Notes: generated from the sequence alone by a model not told the origin. Positions 1 through 5,847 are shown, numbered from the stretch's first letter. The stretch is DNA of 10,156 nt from Alphaproteobacteria bacterium (GCA_018668475.1 JABJCZ010000131.1:1-10156); one strand, 5' to 3'. Made by a program: numbers and translations.

Positions 1-153
1 AGCGAATTTTCGTTTCGCGCTATGTCGCCCTTGTTTGATACGCAGTCGTTTGCAGTGGCCGGCGAGCCAGATGCAGACGGGCCTGCGGTTAAGGTCTGGG
101 CCGCCGATGCGAGCGGCGGGCTGGCGTCTCAGGGAATAGTTACGTTCGCCTGA
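1..153 (+). CDS. C-terminal fragment of MaoC/FAS1-like acyl-CoA hydratase (mesaconyl-C4-CoA / 3-methylfumaryl-CoA hydratase-like)
   Basis: The reading frame is open from the left edge to TGA at 151-153 and gives 50 residues; the start lies outside the window. The visible part contains FSFRAMSPLFDTQSF followed by a stretch with VKVWAADASGGLA. From memory this matches the C-terminal end of the hot-dog-fold hydratases that carry a FAS1-like/MaoC N-terminal domain, such as mesaconyl-C4-CoA (3-methylfumaryl-CoA) hydratase and its many uncharacterised relatives, which hydrate enoyl-CoA substrates in the cytoplasm. Only the last strand region is visible, so neither the catalytic residues nor the substrate can be judged. 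The gene ends 22 bp before a strong hairpin and converges on the chemoreceptor at 232-1482. Confidence 0.65.
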   Translation, partial: SEFSFRAMSPLFDTQSFAVAGEPDADGPAVKVWAADASGGLASQGIVTFA

Positions 154-174
154 GTACGGCGCGATCAGTTTACG

Positions 175-213
175 AAAAAAGCCCCGGCGCGATCAGGCAC
201 CGGGGCTCTTTTT
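175..213. terminator. Bidirectional rho-independent terminator between convergent genes
   Basis: The arms are GCCCCGG at 181-187 and CCGGGGC at 200-206, with an extra A180-T207 pair and a 12-nt loop. On the plus strand the hairpin is followed by a T-rich tract (207-213). On the minus strand the six A residues at 175-180 become a U run. It can therefore end both the hydratase transcript from the left and the chemoreceptor transcript from the right. Confidence 0.9.
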
Positions 214-231
214 GTCTTGGTTTGACGTCGA

Positions 232-1482
232 CTAACTGTCCATGACTTCTTTCAGGAACGATTCCATTTCCGCCGACAGTGTCTCAGCATGGCCGCTGAG
301 TGCGCCGGTTGCCACCTGCAGCTCCGCCGCAGCTTCCCCCGACTGTTGAGCTGTAGAAGCAACTTCGGTGATGTTGCTCGATACTTCCTGCGTGCCGGAA
401 GCAGCCTGCTGGACGTTGGATGAAATTTCGCCGGTTGCCGCCCGCTGCTCTTCAACGGCGGAGGCCACACCGGTGGAAATTTCACTGATATTGTTAATGG
501 TCGTCCCAATGCCGCCAATGGCGCCAACAGCATCTTCAGTTGCTGTCTGCAGTGCACCAATCTGAGCCGCGATTTCTTCGGTAGCCTTTGCGGTCTGATT
601 GGCGAGGCTCTTGACCTCGTTAGCGACGACGGCAAAGCCTTTGCCGGCTTCACCAGCGCGGGCGGCCTCAATCGTGGCGTTCAGGGCCAGCAGATTGGTC
701 TGCGAGGCAATGTCGCTGATGAGCGAAACCACTTCGCCGATTTTCTGTCCGGCTTCCGATAGGCCCTGCACGGTGTGGTTCGTGCGCTCGGCCTCGGTCA
801 CGGCGTCCTGAGCAATGCGGTTGGACTCGTCTACCTGCCGGGCGATCTCACCAATGGATGCGGCAAGTTCTTCGGCGGCTGATGCGACCGTTTGCACGTT
901 TGATGTTGCTTCTTCGGCAGCGGCTGCCACTGCGGCACTGCGTTCTGACGTGGTCGCAGCTGCACTGGACACGTTGCCTGAAATGCCGTCGAGCTGGGTT
1001 GCGGTGGAGGAAATGCCGGTCACAGCTTCCTTCACAGTGTCGATCATGCGCAACTGGCTGGTAATCAGCGACCAGACAACTGCCGGGCCGAGATAGTTGC
1101 CCTCGCTGTCCATAATGGCGCTGACCTTGAGATTCATTTTCTCTTCGCCCAGCGAAATATCGGCGTTGTACGGAAGGTTCCGTGGATCGCCGAGAATACG
1201 CCGCTGATGGTCCGGTGCCTTGTGGAAGACGTCGATTGACGAGCCGACCATTTCGTCCACGCGAATGGGCAGAAGGTGCTCAATGGTTTTGAGCGTCCGC
1301 CGGGCGGTCTCGTTCATGTAGGTAATTTTGAATTCGTCGAGGTGATCGGCCATCATCACGTTGACCGGGATGACATCCATCATCAACTGAAAAAGAGCGA
1401 GTTGCGTTTCGCTGTCGGTTCCCCGGGTTCCTGTGACCTCTGCTTCAACTTCTTCACTGACTTTTCGCGCTGTCCCAAACAT
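232..1482 (-). CDS. Soluble methyl-accepting chemotaxis protein with N-terminal PAS domain (possible heme/O2 sensor)
   Basis: This 416-residue cytoplasmic chemoreceptor would control a CheA-CheW array encoded elsewhere. I see no hydrophobic membrane segment and no HAMP domain. Residues about 35-145 form a PAS domain with the features [32 protein letters not shown] and AVVWSLIT. From about 150 on there is a helical linker and a full signalling hairpin; the highly conserved tip lies around 256-290 ([20 protein letters not shown]), and the helices continue to the C-terminus. The PAS resembles the type seen in the Pseudomonas heme-PAS receptor Aer2: His87 in the FHK motif and Trp137 in VVW sit where Aer2 has its heme-ligand His and O2-stabilising Trp. 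Heme binding is an inference. No CheR/CheB-tethering pentapeptide follows the last helix (ends EVMDS). The ATG at 1482 has GGAGG (complement of 1493-1497) 10 nt upstream. The signalling half is closely similar to that of the receptor at 1944-4160. Confidence 0.93.
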   Translation of the reverse strand: MFGTARKVSEEVEAEVTGTRGTDSETQLALFQLMMDVIPVNVMMADHLDEFKITYMNETARRTLKTIEHLLPIRVDEMVGSSIDVFHKAPDHQRRILGDPRNLPYNADISLGEEKMNLKVSAIMDSEGNYLGPAVVWSLITSQLRMIDTVKEAVTGISSTATQLDGISGNVSSAAATTSERSAAVAAAAEEATSNVQTVASAAEELAASIGEIARQVDESNRIAQDAVTEAERTNHTVQGLSEAGQKIGEVVSLISDIASQTNLLALNATIEAARAGEAGKGFAVVANEVKSLANQTAKATEEIAAQIGALQTATEDAVGAIGGIGTTINNISEISTGVASAVEEQRAATGEISSNVQQAASGTQEVSSNITEVASTAQQSGEAAAELQVATGALSGHAETLSAEMESFLKEVMDS

Positions 1483-1875
1483 TTCCTAGCTACCTCCGTT
1501 GTTACCCCTTGTCCGCGAGTGGTGCGTGGACCGGTTTAAGATAAATCTGCCGCTTTCAGCTGCGTTCAGGCGCTGACTAGCTAAAGGAGAGTTCGAGCCC
1601 CGCTCCCAGGCAGGTTCCAAGTTAATCTGAGGGGGATACTGAGGTATTCGAGTAAATATTGTGTGAAATCAATGGGTTACTATGTGTTTACACAATGTGG
1701 GGTCGTCAGTCATCGCTGTGACCAGAGAAAATCTAAGTAAAAACAGTACGTTAAATCACGTAGCCTTATTGTGGATGTGGTCTTTCTTTGGTGTATAAGT
1801 GGAAATACGTAAACGGGCGTTAAGTATATCGGGGGACTGAAGCCGGATTTTCCGACCAAAAACTGAAATTTTTTC
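1483..1875. other. AT-rich intergenic region upstream of the PAS chemoreceptor
   Basis: No gene is supported in this stretch. It is clearly more AT-rich than the flanking genes and should carry the minus-strand promoter of the receptor starting at 1482, but I found no convincing sigma70, sigma28 or sigma54 promoter by eye. It holds small inverted repeats that could be protein-binding sites: ATTGTGT at 1658-1664 against ACACAAT at 1690-1696, the second overlapping the dyad TGTGT-TT-ACACA at 1683-1694; and TACGT at 1747-1751 against ACGTA at 1758-1762. Confidence 0.5.
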
Positions 1876-1918
1876 AAAAAAAATCCCCGCCACCGGAATC
1901 TGATCTCCAGTGGCGGGG
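1876..1918 (-). terminator. Rho-independent terminator of the Cache-domain chemoreceptor gene
   Basis: A perfect 9-bp stem is formed by CCCCGCCAC (1885-1893) and GTGGCGGGG (1910-1918) with a 16-nt loop. The eight A residues at 1876-1883 give a U8 tract just after the stem on the minus strand. It begins 26 bp beyond the stop codon of the receptor gene at 1944-4160. It isolates that gene from the downstream PAS receptor, so the two receptors are probably not co-transcribed. Confidence 0.92.
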
Positions 1919-1943
1919 CGTTTTGGGTCGAGTTGGCTCTTAG

Positions 1944-4160
1944 TTATGCAGCCCGAACGTCACTCAGGAAGGTCTCTACCTCCTTGCCAAGCATATCGGC
2001 CTGGGTGGAAAGCTCAGCGGAAGCCGAGCGCATCTCGCCCGCGGCTGCGCCGGTCTCTTGAGCCGCCTGACTGACGTTCTCGATGTTGGTGGAAACTTCC
2101 TGGGTTCCCGTCGCAGCCTGCTGCACACTGGATGAGATCTCGCCGGTCGCCGCGCGCTGCTCTTCTACAGCCGAGGCCACGGTGGTCGAGATGCCGTTCA
2201 TCTTTTCGATGATGCTGCCAATGCCTTCAATGGCCTGAACAGCTTCGTCCGTTGCTGTCTGCAAGGTGCCGATCTGACTTGCGATCTCGTCGGTTGCCTT
2301 GCCGGTCTGGTTGGCTAGGCTCTTGACCTCGGAGGCCACCACCGCAAAGCCCTTGCCGGCTTCACCGGCACGCGCTGCTTCGATGGTCGCGTTCAGCGCC
2401 AGCAAGTTGGTCTGCGACGCGATGTCGCTGATCATGCTGACAACATCACCAATCTTCTGGCCGGCTTCCGAAAGGCCCTGCACGGTCTCGTTAGTGCGCT
2501 GGGCTTCACGGACGGCGTCCTGAGCGATGGTGGTTGGTTCGGCGACCTGGCGGGCAATTTCACCGATGGAGGAGGACAATTCCTCAGCCGCTGAGGCGAC
2601 GGTTTGAACGTTGGAAGTTGCCTGGGTTGAGGCCGATGCGGCAGAAGCACTCTGCTGCGAGGTCTGTTCGGCGGTGCTCGCCATCGACGTCGCTGTTGCT
2701 TCAGCTTCGGTCGCAGCAGAACTCACGGCACTCACAATGGCCGACACTGCCTTATCGAAAGTTTCGCACATTTCGTCCACACGTTTGCCACGGGCCGCAG
2801 TTGTCGCTTGTTGAGCAGCCTGCGCCTTGCCTAGGCGGTCGGTTTCAATGGCGTTCTCCTTGAACACCTGCACTGCAGCCGCCATGTCGCCAATTTCATC
2901 GACACGGTTCTGGCCCGGAATATCAACCTCGCGGTTGCCAGCAGCCAACTCACGCATTGCGGTGGTCATCGCGGTTACCGGCTTGGAAATGCCACGGGCA
3001 ATCCAGAGACCGAAGAGTGTTACGCCGATCAACACTGCAATCGCCACCATGAGCATGATATTGCGCATGTGGGCTACCGGCGCCATGACTTCTGCAAGGT
3101 CTTTCTCGGCAAGGATGACCCATTCGGTTCCCATGAAAGCGATGGTCCCGTATGCGGAGACAACGTCAACGCCGCGATAATCTTCGCCGGTCATCACGCC
3201 GGACTGACCTTCAAATGCTGCGGTTACCGGAGCTGTGTCAACCGTGCGGGAGAGAATGGTTGAGTCTTCGGAGAACCGTGAATCACTCCGCATCAACTTG
3301 TCTTCACCGACGATGTAGGTCTCACCGGTTTCACCCATGCCGGCGGTGACCTGCATAACGGCGTTCAGGCGGTCAATCGGCATCTGGAAAACCAGCACAC
3401 CCAGCGTTGTACCTGCATCGCTGACGATGGGCCGGGAAATGAAGCTCGCCGGGGCGTCCGCACTCGGCGCGTAGGGCTGGAAGTCATAAAAGGCTTCATT
3501 GCCATTGAGCGCGTCGCGGTAGGAGTTGCCGAGGTCCGTACTCTTCCACTCGCCGGTGTTCAGGTTCGTGGCGTAATCGAGCTCTTTGTAAACCGAGTAG
3601 ACGAGGTTGCCATTGGTGTCGAACAGGAAGATGTCGTAATACCCACGGGCCCGCAGAAATTCACGGAACCAAGGGTGATACTGCCCGTGCAACTGGCTGT
3701 AATACGAGCCGTCTGCGGCCATATCGAGGTTTTCTTTGGACCCGGTCGGGTGCGGGTTCTCGTCGATGTAGAGGCGCTGCAGCGTTTCCATCTGGCCGCC
3801 GTTAAAGCGGTTCCATCCGTTGGTAAAGTCCTGCATGGCTGACAGTACGGTCGGGTTCGATGAGGTAAAGCCGAGATCTTCGCGGATCGAACCAAGATAG
3901 TGCGTCAGCGCGTCCGAGCGCGCTTCCTGCTGGGCCACCAGGCCATCACTGACACTCGCCTTGATCTCGGACGATGCGGTCAAGTAATCCGAAATGCCCA
4001 TCGCGACGGCAAGGACGAGGGCGCTGCCGACGATTACGGCAGGGATCTTTTTGGCGATAGTCATACGAAGGCCAAAACCGGATTTTCCGGTGGCTTTCGG
4101 AGCGTTCGATTCCGTTGCGCCGGTCTCGAACTCCTTTATTTTTTCGATACTGTCAGTCAT
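1944..4160 (-). CDS. Transmembrane methyl-accepting chemotaxis protein with periplasmic dCache-like sensor and HAMP
   Basis: This is a 738-residue inner-membrane chemoreceptor. Order of parts: cytoplasmic N-tail 1-36; TM1 about 40-61; a periplasmic sensor about 65-360 with a Cache-like core around 165-260 (HPWFREFLRARGYYDIFLFD, then a KELDYATNL segment) and a second, membrane-proximal module to about 355; TM2 about 368-388; HAMP about 389-441; then a signalling coiled coil with the conserved tip around 582-610 ([21 protein letters not shown]). The ligand cannot be predicted; I do not recognise the published amino-acid-binding Cache motif. A proline at residue 541 (QVAEPTTIAQ) lies within a segment expected to be continuous helix; the PAS receptor has Ser at this place. 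ATG 4160 has GGAG (complement of 4171-4174) 10 nt upstream. There is no C-terminal pentapeptide. Upstream lie a CtrA-like box and a strong palindrome, so the gene may be under cell-cycle/motility control. Confidence 0.95.
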   Translation of the reverse strand: MTDSIEKIKEFETGATESNAPKATGKSGFGLRMTIAKKIPAVIVGSALVLAVAMGISDYLTASSEIKASVSDGLVAQQEARSDALTHYLGSIREDLGFTSSNPTVLSAMQDFTNGWNRFNGGQMETLQRLYIDENPHPTGSKENLDMAADGSYYSQLHGQYHPWFREFLRARGYYDIFLFDTNGNLVYSVYKELDYATNLNTGEWKSTDLGNSYRDALNGNEAFYDFQPYAPSADAPASFISRPIVSDAGTTLGVLVFQMPIDRLNAVMQVTAGMGETGETYIVGEDKLMRSDSRFSEDSTILSRTVDTAPVTAAFEGQSGVMTGEDYRGVDVVSAYGTIAFMGTEWVILAEKDLAEVMAPVAHMRNIMLMVAIAVLIGVTLFGLWIARGISKPVTAMTTAMRELAAGNREVDIPGQNRVDEIGDMAAAVQVFKENAIETDRLGKAQAAQQATTAARGKRVDEMCETFDKAVSAIVSAVSSAATEAEATATSMASTAEQTSQQSASAASASTQATSNVQTVASAAEELSSSIGEIARQVAEPTTIAQDAVREAQRTNETVQGLSEAGQKIGDVVSMISDIASQTNLLALNATIEAARAGEAGKGFAVVASEVKSLANQTGKATDEIASQIGTLQTATDEAVQAIEGIGSIIEKMNGISTTVASAVEEQRAATGEISSSVQQAATGTQEVSTNIENVSQAAQETGAAAGEMRSASAELSTQADMLGKEVETFLSDVRAA

Positions 4161-4271
4161 GAGCGGTCATCTCCATCATTCAATGCGCTGCGCCGCAAAA
4201 GTTGGTTAGAGATTTGTGTCACTGATGCAAGCTTCTAGCGAAAACAGATGACGCATTTAACTATTTTGGTA

Positions 4272-4286
4272 TTAATTTGACCTTAA
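4272..4286 (-). promoter_or_regulatory. Candidate CtrA box (TTAA-N7-TTAA) upstream of the Cache chemoreceptor
   Basis: TTAA at 4272-4275 and TTAA at 4283-4286 are separated by exactly seven bases (TTTGACC). TTAA-N7-TTAA is the core recognition sequence of the alphaproteobacterial response regulator CtrA, which controls motility and chemotaxis genes in many members of the class. The box lies about 112 bp upstream of the receptor start codon at 4160. The motif is short and AT-rich, and the flanks are not the fuller TTAACCAT form, so a chance match is possible. Confidence 0.4.
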
Positions 4287-4300
4287 TTCATCTATGGGTA

Positions 4301-4318
4301 ATTGCACGTACGTGCAAT
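4301..4318. promoter_or_regulatory. Perfect 18-bp palindrome (likely operator) upstream of the Cache chemoreceptor
   Basis: ATTGCACGTACGTGCAAT is a perfect inverted repeat with no spacer. An adjacent smaller dyad, CCGTA-CA-TACGG, occupies 4320-4331. Neither is followed by a T or A tract, so they are not terminators. Perfect 18-bp symmetry in a promoter-proximal intergenic region is typical of a homodimeric regulator site. It is 141 bp upstream of the minus-strand receptor start and about 33 bp from the left rpmE-tail repeat. Which regulator would bind is unknown. Confidence 0.5.
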
Positions 4319-4350
4319 ACCGTACATACGGGTGGCCCCATGGAATGTCC

Positions 4351-4476
4351 CACCCTGGGTCTGACGGTTATTGCTTATATGCGGAAGAAAAAGGCCGTGT
4401 TATTACGCGGCTTGGTCGTTGTGGCGCCTGGTCTCACGGTCGCCACACACAAGTTTCGGGCTAGTTGATCCTGAAG
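4351..4476 (-). repeat. Left copy of a 126-bp direct repeat derived from the rpmE 3' end and terminator
   Basis: This segment aligns without gaps to 5290-5415 (constant offset of 939 bp), with 17 mismatches counted by eye, about 86% identity. It includes the equivalent of the last four codons and TAG stop of rpmE (Phe-Arg-Ile-Asn-stop here, Phe-Gly-Ile-Asn-stop in the intact gene), the post-stop hairpin and the terminator. Similarity ends abruptly at 4476, inside what would be rpmE coding sequence; beyond it is the unrelated 3' end of the DUF1028 gene, whose stop codon is 14 bp away. It is a fragment, not a gene. Confidence 0.85.
4382..4411 (-). terminator. Rho-independent terminator in the left repeat, probably ending DUF1028 transcripts
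   Basis: On the minus strand GCCGCG and CACGGC (complements of 4406-4411 and 4394-4399) form a six-pair stem (one G-U) around a TAATAA loop, followed by a U-rich tract from the A-rich stretch 4385-4392. It is the counterpart of the rpmE terminator at 5321-5350, and the stem is unchanged between copies. The preceding long hairpin of the repeat is partly degraded here (equivalent of 5360-5385). Confidence 0.75.
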
Positions 4477-4489
4477 GCAGTGCCGTGCA

Positions 4490-5239
4490 CTATTTTCGCG
4501 GCAAGCCTACCCGGCGCCAATAATAGGGTTTGATGTCGATCGCTCCCTTGTAAAACGTAGCGACGCGCTCGGCGGAATGGCGGGCATTGTTGTAAACTTC
4601 GCCAAGTTGGTGGATGGCGCTTGGGTGGGCATCGACGCGTAGATTGTGCCACATTTCGGGTTCGGGTGCCGCGACCATCACGGCTGCTGACATCACACCG
4701 CCGAAGACCTCGCTGGTCGGCTGGGTCGTGGTGGCACCTGTTGCATCGTCCGTTACCTCGACATTATCCACATGGCCACCGGCGGCCTCGCCGGCCTGGA
4801 CAGCCTGAATTAGGCGGAGGGTGAATTCCACATCCGCCGAGGTGCTGAAGCTTTCCGAGATGGCGTTTATGACCGCTGCCGATTTGATGCTATTGGCGCC
4901 CACCACATGATCAGGCTCGAGCCTATGACCGTGCCACGGAATGCACTGATCGCCGGTCCAAGCGAAATGCTGATCTCCTTCACCAATGACCAATAACTGG
5001 CGCGTGTCGCGTCCGCTGTCGCCGGCCAACACCGCCTCGCCTGATTCCTGTGCTGATCGGCCGGCATCCAGCAACTGCATGACCTCTAGGCCATTATCTA
5101 CATTGGCGTAGGCTTGCGTCGCCGCTGCGCCGCGCAAGCTGACATGGGGCACAATGGCGCCATAGCCGGCGATATCCGTATAACCGCAAGCGCCAAACGC
5201 CCCGCTCCTTTCATCTCGGGCGACGACAGAGAATGTCAT
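4490..5239 (-). CDS. DUF1028 family protein (Ntn-hydrolase superfamily)
   Basis: This 249-residue protein has the DUF1028 pattern: it opens MTFSVVARDERSGAFG, has IVPHVSLRGAAATQAYAN at about 29-46, CIPWHGHRL at about 99-107, an AGEAAGG turn at about 149-155, and ends in the LRVDAHPSAIHQL segment at about 200-212 plus a basic tail. DUF1028 belongs to the Ntn-hydrolase clan; its substrates are largely unknown, so no reaction is assigned. I chose ATG 5239 over the TTG at 5257 because GGAG lies 9 nt upstream and because family members begin with MTFS. Removal of Met would expose Thr2, a possible N-terminal nucleophile (inference). Between AGEAAGG and the VMSAAVMVA strand it has about 25 residues rich in Thr, Asp and Val that look longer than the usual short turn. 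The gene is framed by two copies of the rpmE tail, and a 16-bp palindrome lies just upstream. Confidence 0.88.
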   Translation of the reverse strand: MTFSVVARDERSGAFGACGYTDIAGYGAIVPHVSLRGAAATQAYANVDNGLEVMQLLDAGRSAQESGEAVLAGDSGRDTRQLLVIGEGDQHFAWTGDQCIPWHGHRLEPDHVVGANSIKSAAVINAISESFSTSADVEFTLRLIQAVQAGEAAGGHVDNVEVTDDATGATTTQPTSEVFGGVMSAAVMVAAPEPEMWHNLRVDAHPSAIHQLGEVYNNARHSAERVATFYKGAIDIKPYYWRRVGLPRK

Positions 5240-5248
5240 GCCAGTGTG

Positions 5249-5252
5249 CTCC
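5249..5252 (-). promoter_or_regulatory. Ribosome binding site that fixes the DUF1028 start
   Basis: The complement reads GGAG, 9 nt upstream of ATG 5239. It lies inside the longer frame that begins with TTG 5257, which has no comparable site at a proper distance. This supports the ATG as the true start. Confidence 0.75.
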
Positions 5253-5271
5253 AACAATATTGCCGTTCGCC

Positions 5272-5287
5272 CCGCGTCCGGACGCGG
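5272..5287. promoter_or_regulatory. Perfect 16-bp GC-rich palindrome upstream of DUF1028
   Basis: CCGCGTCCGGACGCGG is a perfect, spacer-less inverted repeat located 33-48 nt upstream of the DUF1028 ATG. That is where an operator would overlap a promoter. It is immediately left of the right-hand rpmE-tail repeat and is not part of it. No clear -35/-10 pair is visible next to it, so DUF1028 may also depend on readthrough from rpmE. Confidence 0.4.
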
Positions 5288-5320
5288 ATGCCCCAGGGTC
5301 TGACGGATATTGCGTACATG

Positions 5321-5350
5321 TGAAAGAAAAAGGCCGTGTTTTTACGCGGC
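5321..5350 (-). terminator. rpmE rho-independent terminator
   Basis: On the minus strand a stem of GCCGCG (complement of 5345-5350) and CACGGC (complement of 5333-5338) with a six-base loop is followed by a U-rich tract from the A-rich bases 5323-5331. It lies about 50 nt past the rpmE stop codon, downstream of another hairpin at 5360-5385. Confidence 0.8.
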
Positions 5351-5359
5351 GTGGTCGTT

Positions 5360-5385
5360 GTGGCGACCGATTTCGCGGTCGCCAC
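5360..5385 (-). other. Stable hairpin in the rpmE 3' untranslated region
   Basis: GTGGCGACCG (5360-5369) and CGGTCGCCAC (5376-5385) form a perfect 10-bp stem with a six-base loop, 14 nt after the rpmE stop. No U tract follows directly, so it is more likely a transcript-end stabiliser or part of a two-hairpin terminator than a terminator by itself. In the left repeat the same stem carries one mismatch and one wobble pair. Confidence 0.65.
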
Positions 5386-5399
5386 ACACCAGTTTCGGG

Positions 5400-5621
5400 C
5401 TAGTTGATCCCGAAGTCCTTGAAGCGCTTGTTAAAGCGTGAAAGCTGTCCGCCATCAATCAGGCGCTGCTGGCCACCAGTCCAGACCGGGTGGGACAACG
5501 GGTCAATATCGAGCTTCATAGTGTCGCCTGCACTGCCCCAGGTCGAGCGTGTCTTGTACTCGCTGCCGTCGGTGCGGGTAACGGTGATTTCGTGGTAATC
5601 GGGGTGGATGTCGTTCTTCAT
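5400..5621 (-). CDS. rpmE: 50S ribosomal protein L31
   Basis: The 73-residue product begins [20 protein letters not shown], contains [10 protein letters not shown] at 43-52 and ends [12 protein letters not shown], the typical alphaproteobacterial L31. L31 sits at the interface of the two ribosomal subunits. There is no cysteine in the protein, so it is the zinc-free form and could not serve as the zinc reservoir that CxxC-type L31 does. The start at 5621 has GAGG (complement of 5630-5633) 8 nt upstream, and a clear promoter lies just beyond it. The frame stays open for another 76 codons upstream, but that extension contains the promoter and shows no L31 similarity. The gene is divergent from the ABC exporter and is followed by a hairpin and a terminator. 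Confidence 0.96.
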   Translation of the reverse strand: MKNDIHPDYHEITVTRTDGSEYKTRSTWGSAGDTMKLDIDPLSHPVWTGGQQRLIDGGQLSRFNKRFKDFGIN

Positions 5622-5646
5622 GACAAATTCCTCTCGCTGGGCGCGG

Positions 5647-5675
5647 TTTATATCGGTGTGCGCCCAACGTTTCAA
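5647..5675 (-). promoter_or_regulatory. Sigma70-type promoter of rpmE
   Basis: On the minus strand TTGAAA (complement of 5670-5675) and TATAAA (complement of 5647-5652) are separated by exactly 17 bases. Each hexamer matches the consensus at five of six positions. Transcription would start near 5640, giving a leader of about 20 nt that just includes the ribosome binding site. This suits a strongly expressed ribosomal protein gene. Confidence 0.75.
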
Positions 5676-5847
5676 GCAGCATTTACGCCTCTGCCCTATC
5701 TGGCTAATCCCAACGCGAACGCCTTGTTGCAGTGAGGCACGGCTGATATAGGGTGCCGCAGGGAATTTGGCCCCCAGAGCAATGAATAAACTGGATAATT
5801 TTGGTGTTTGAGCGCTATCGACATATTGCCTGTCAGCAGGGCGGTTC

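Larger units (their letters stand above)
5290..5415 (-). repeat. Right copy of the 126-bp repeat: native rpmE 3' end and terminator
   Basis: This is the parental-looking copy of the segment repeated at 4351-4476. It covers the last codons and stop of rpmE, a perfect 10-bp hairpin and the terminator. It is taken as the original because it is continuous with an intact rpmE and its hairpin stem is perfect, while the left copy has stem mismatches. Confidence 0.85.

Noticed and set aside
1483..1875. Sigma28 or sigma54 promoter for the PAS chemoreceptor
   Set aside because: No GCCGATAA-type or TGGCAC-N5-TTGC-type element was found on the minus strand by eye.
2827..3180. Plus-strand open frames across the two chemoreceptor genes (also near 815-1096, 2299-2523, 2534-2863)
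   Set aside because: They lie antisense to well-supported receptor genes, have low-complexity Ala/Ser/Arg-rich products with no recognisable domain, and arise from the codon bias of the real genes.
4277..4468. 63-residue plus-strand frame through the left repeat
   Set aside because: It is antisense to a terminator and repeat, has no domain, and the matching frame in the right copy is interrupted by a stop codon.
4461..4652. 63-residue minus-strand frame ending in an rpmE-like Ile-Asn-stop
   Set aside because: It overlaps the DUF1028 gene in another frame; only its last codons derive from the duplicated rpmE tail, so it is a by-product of the repeat.
5240..5257. TTG start at 5257 for the DUF1028 gene
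   Set aside because: ATG 5239 has a well-placed GGAG and gives the family's usual MTFS start; the six extra residues show no support.
5794..5799. GATAAT as -10 box of the ABC exporter
   Set aside because: No acceptable -35 hexamer lies 16-18 bases upstream, so it is mentioned only as a possibility.
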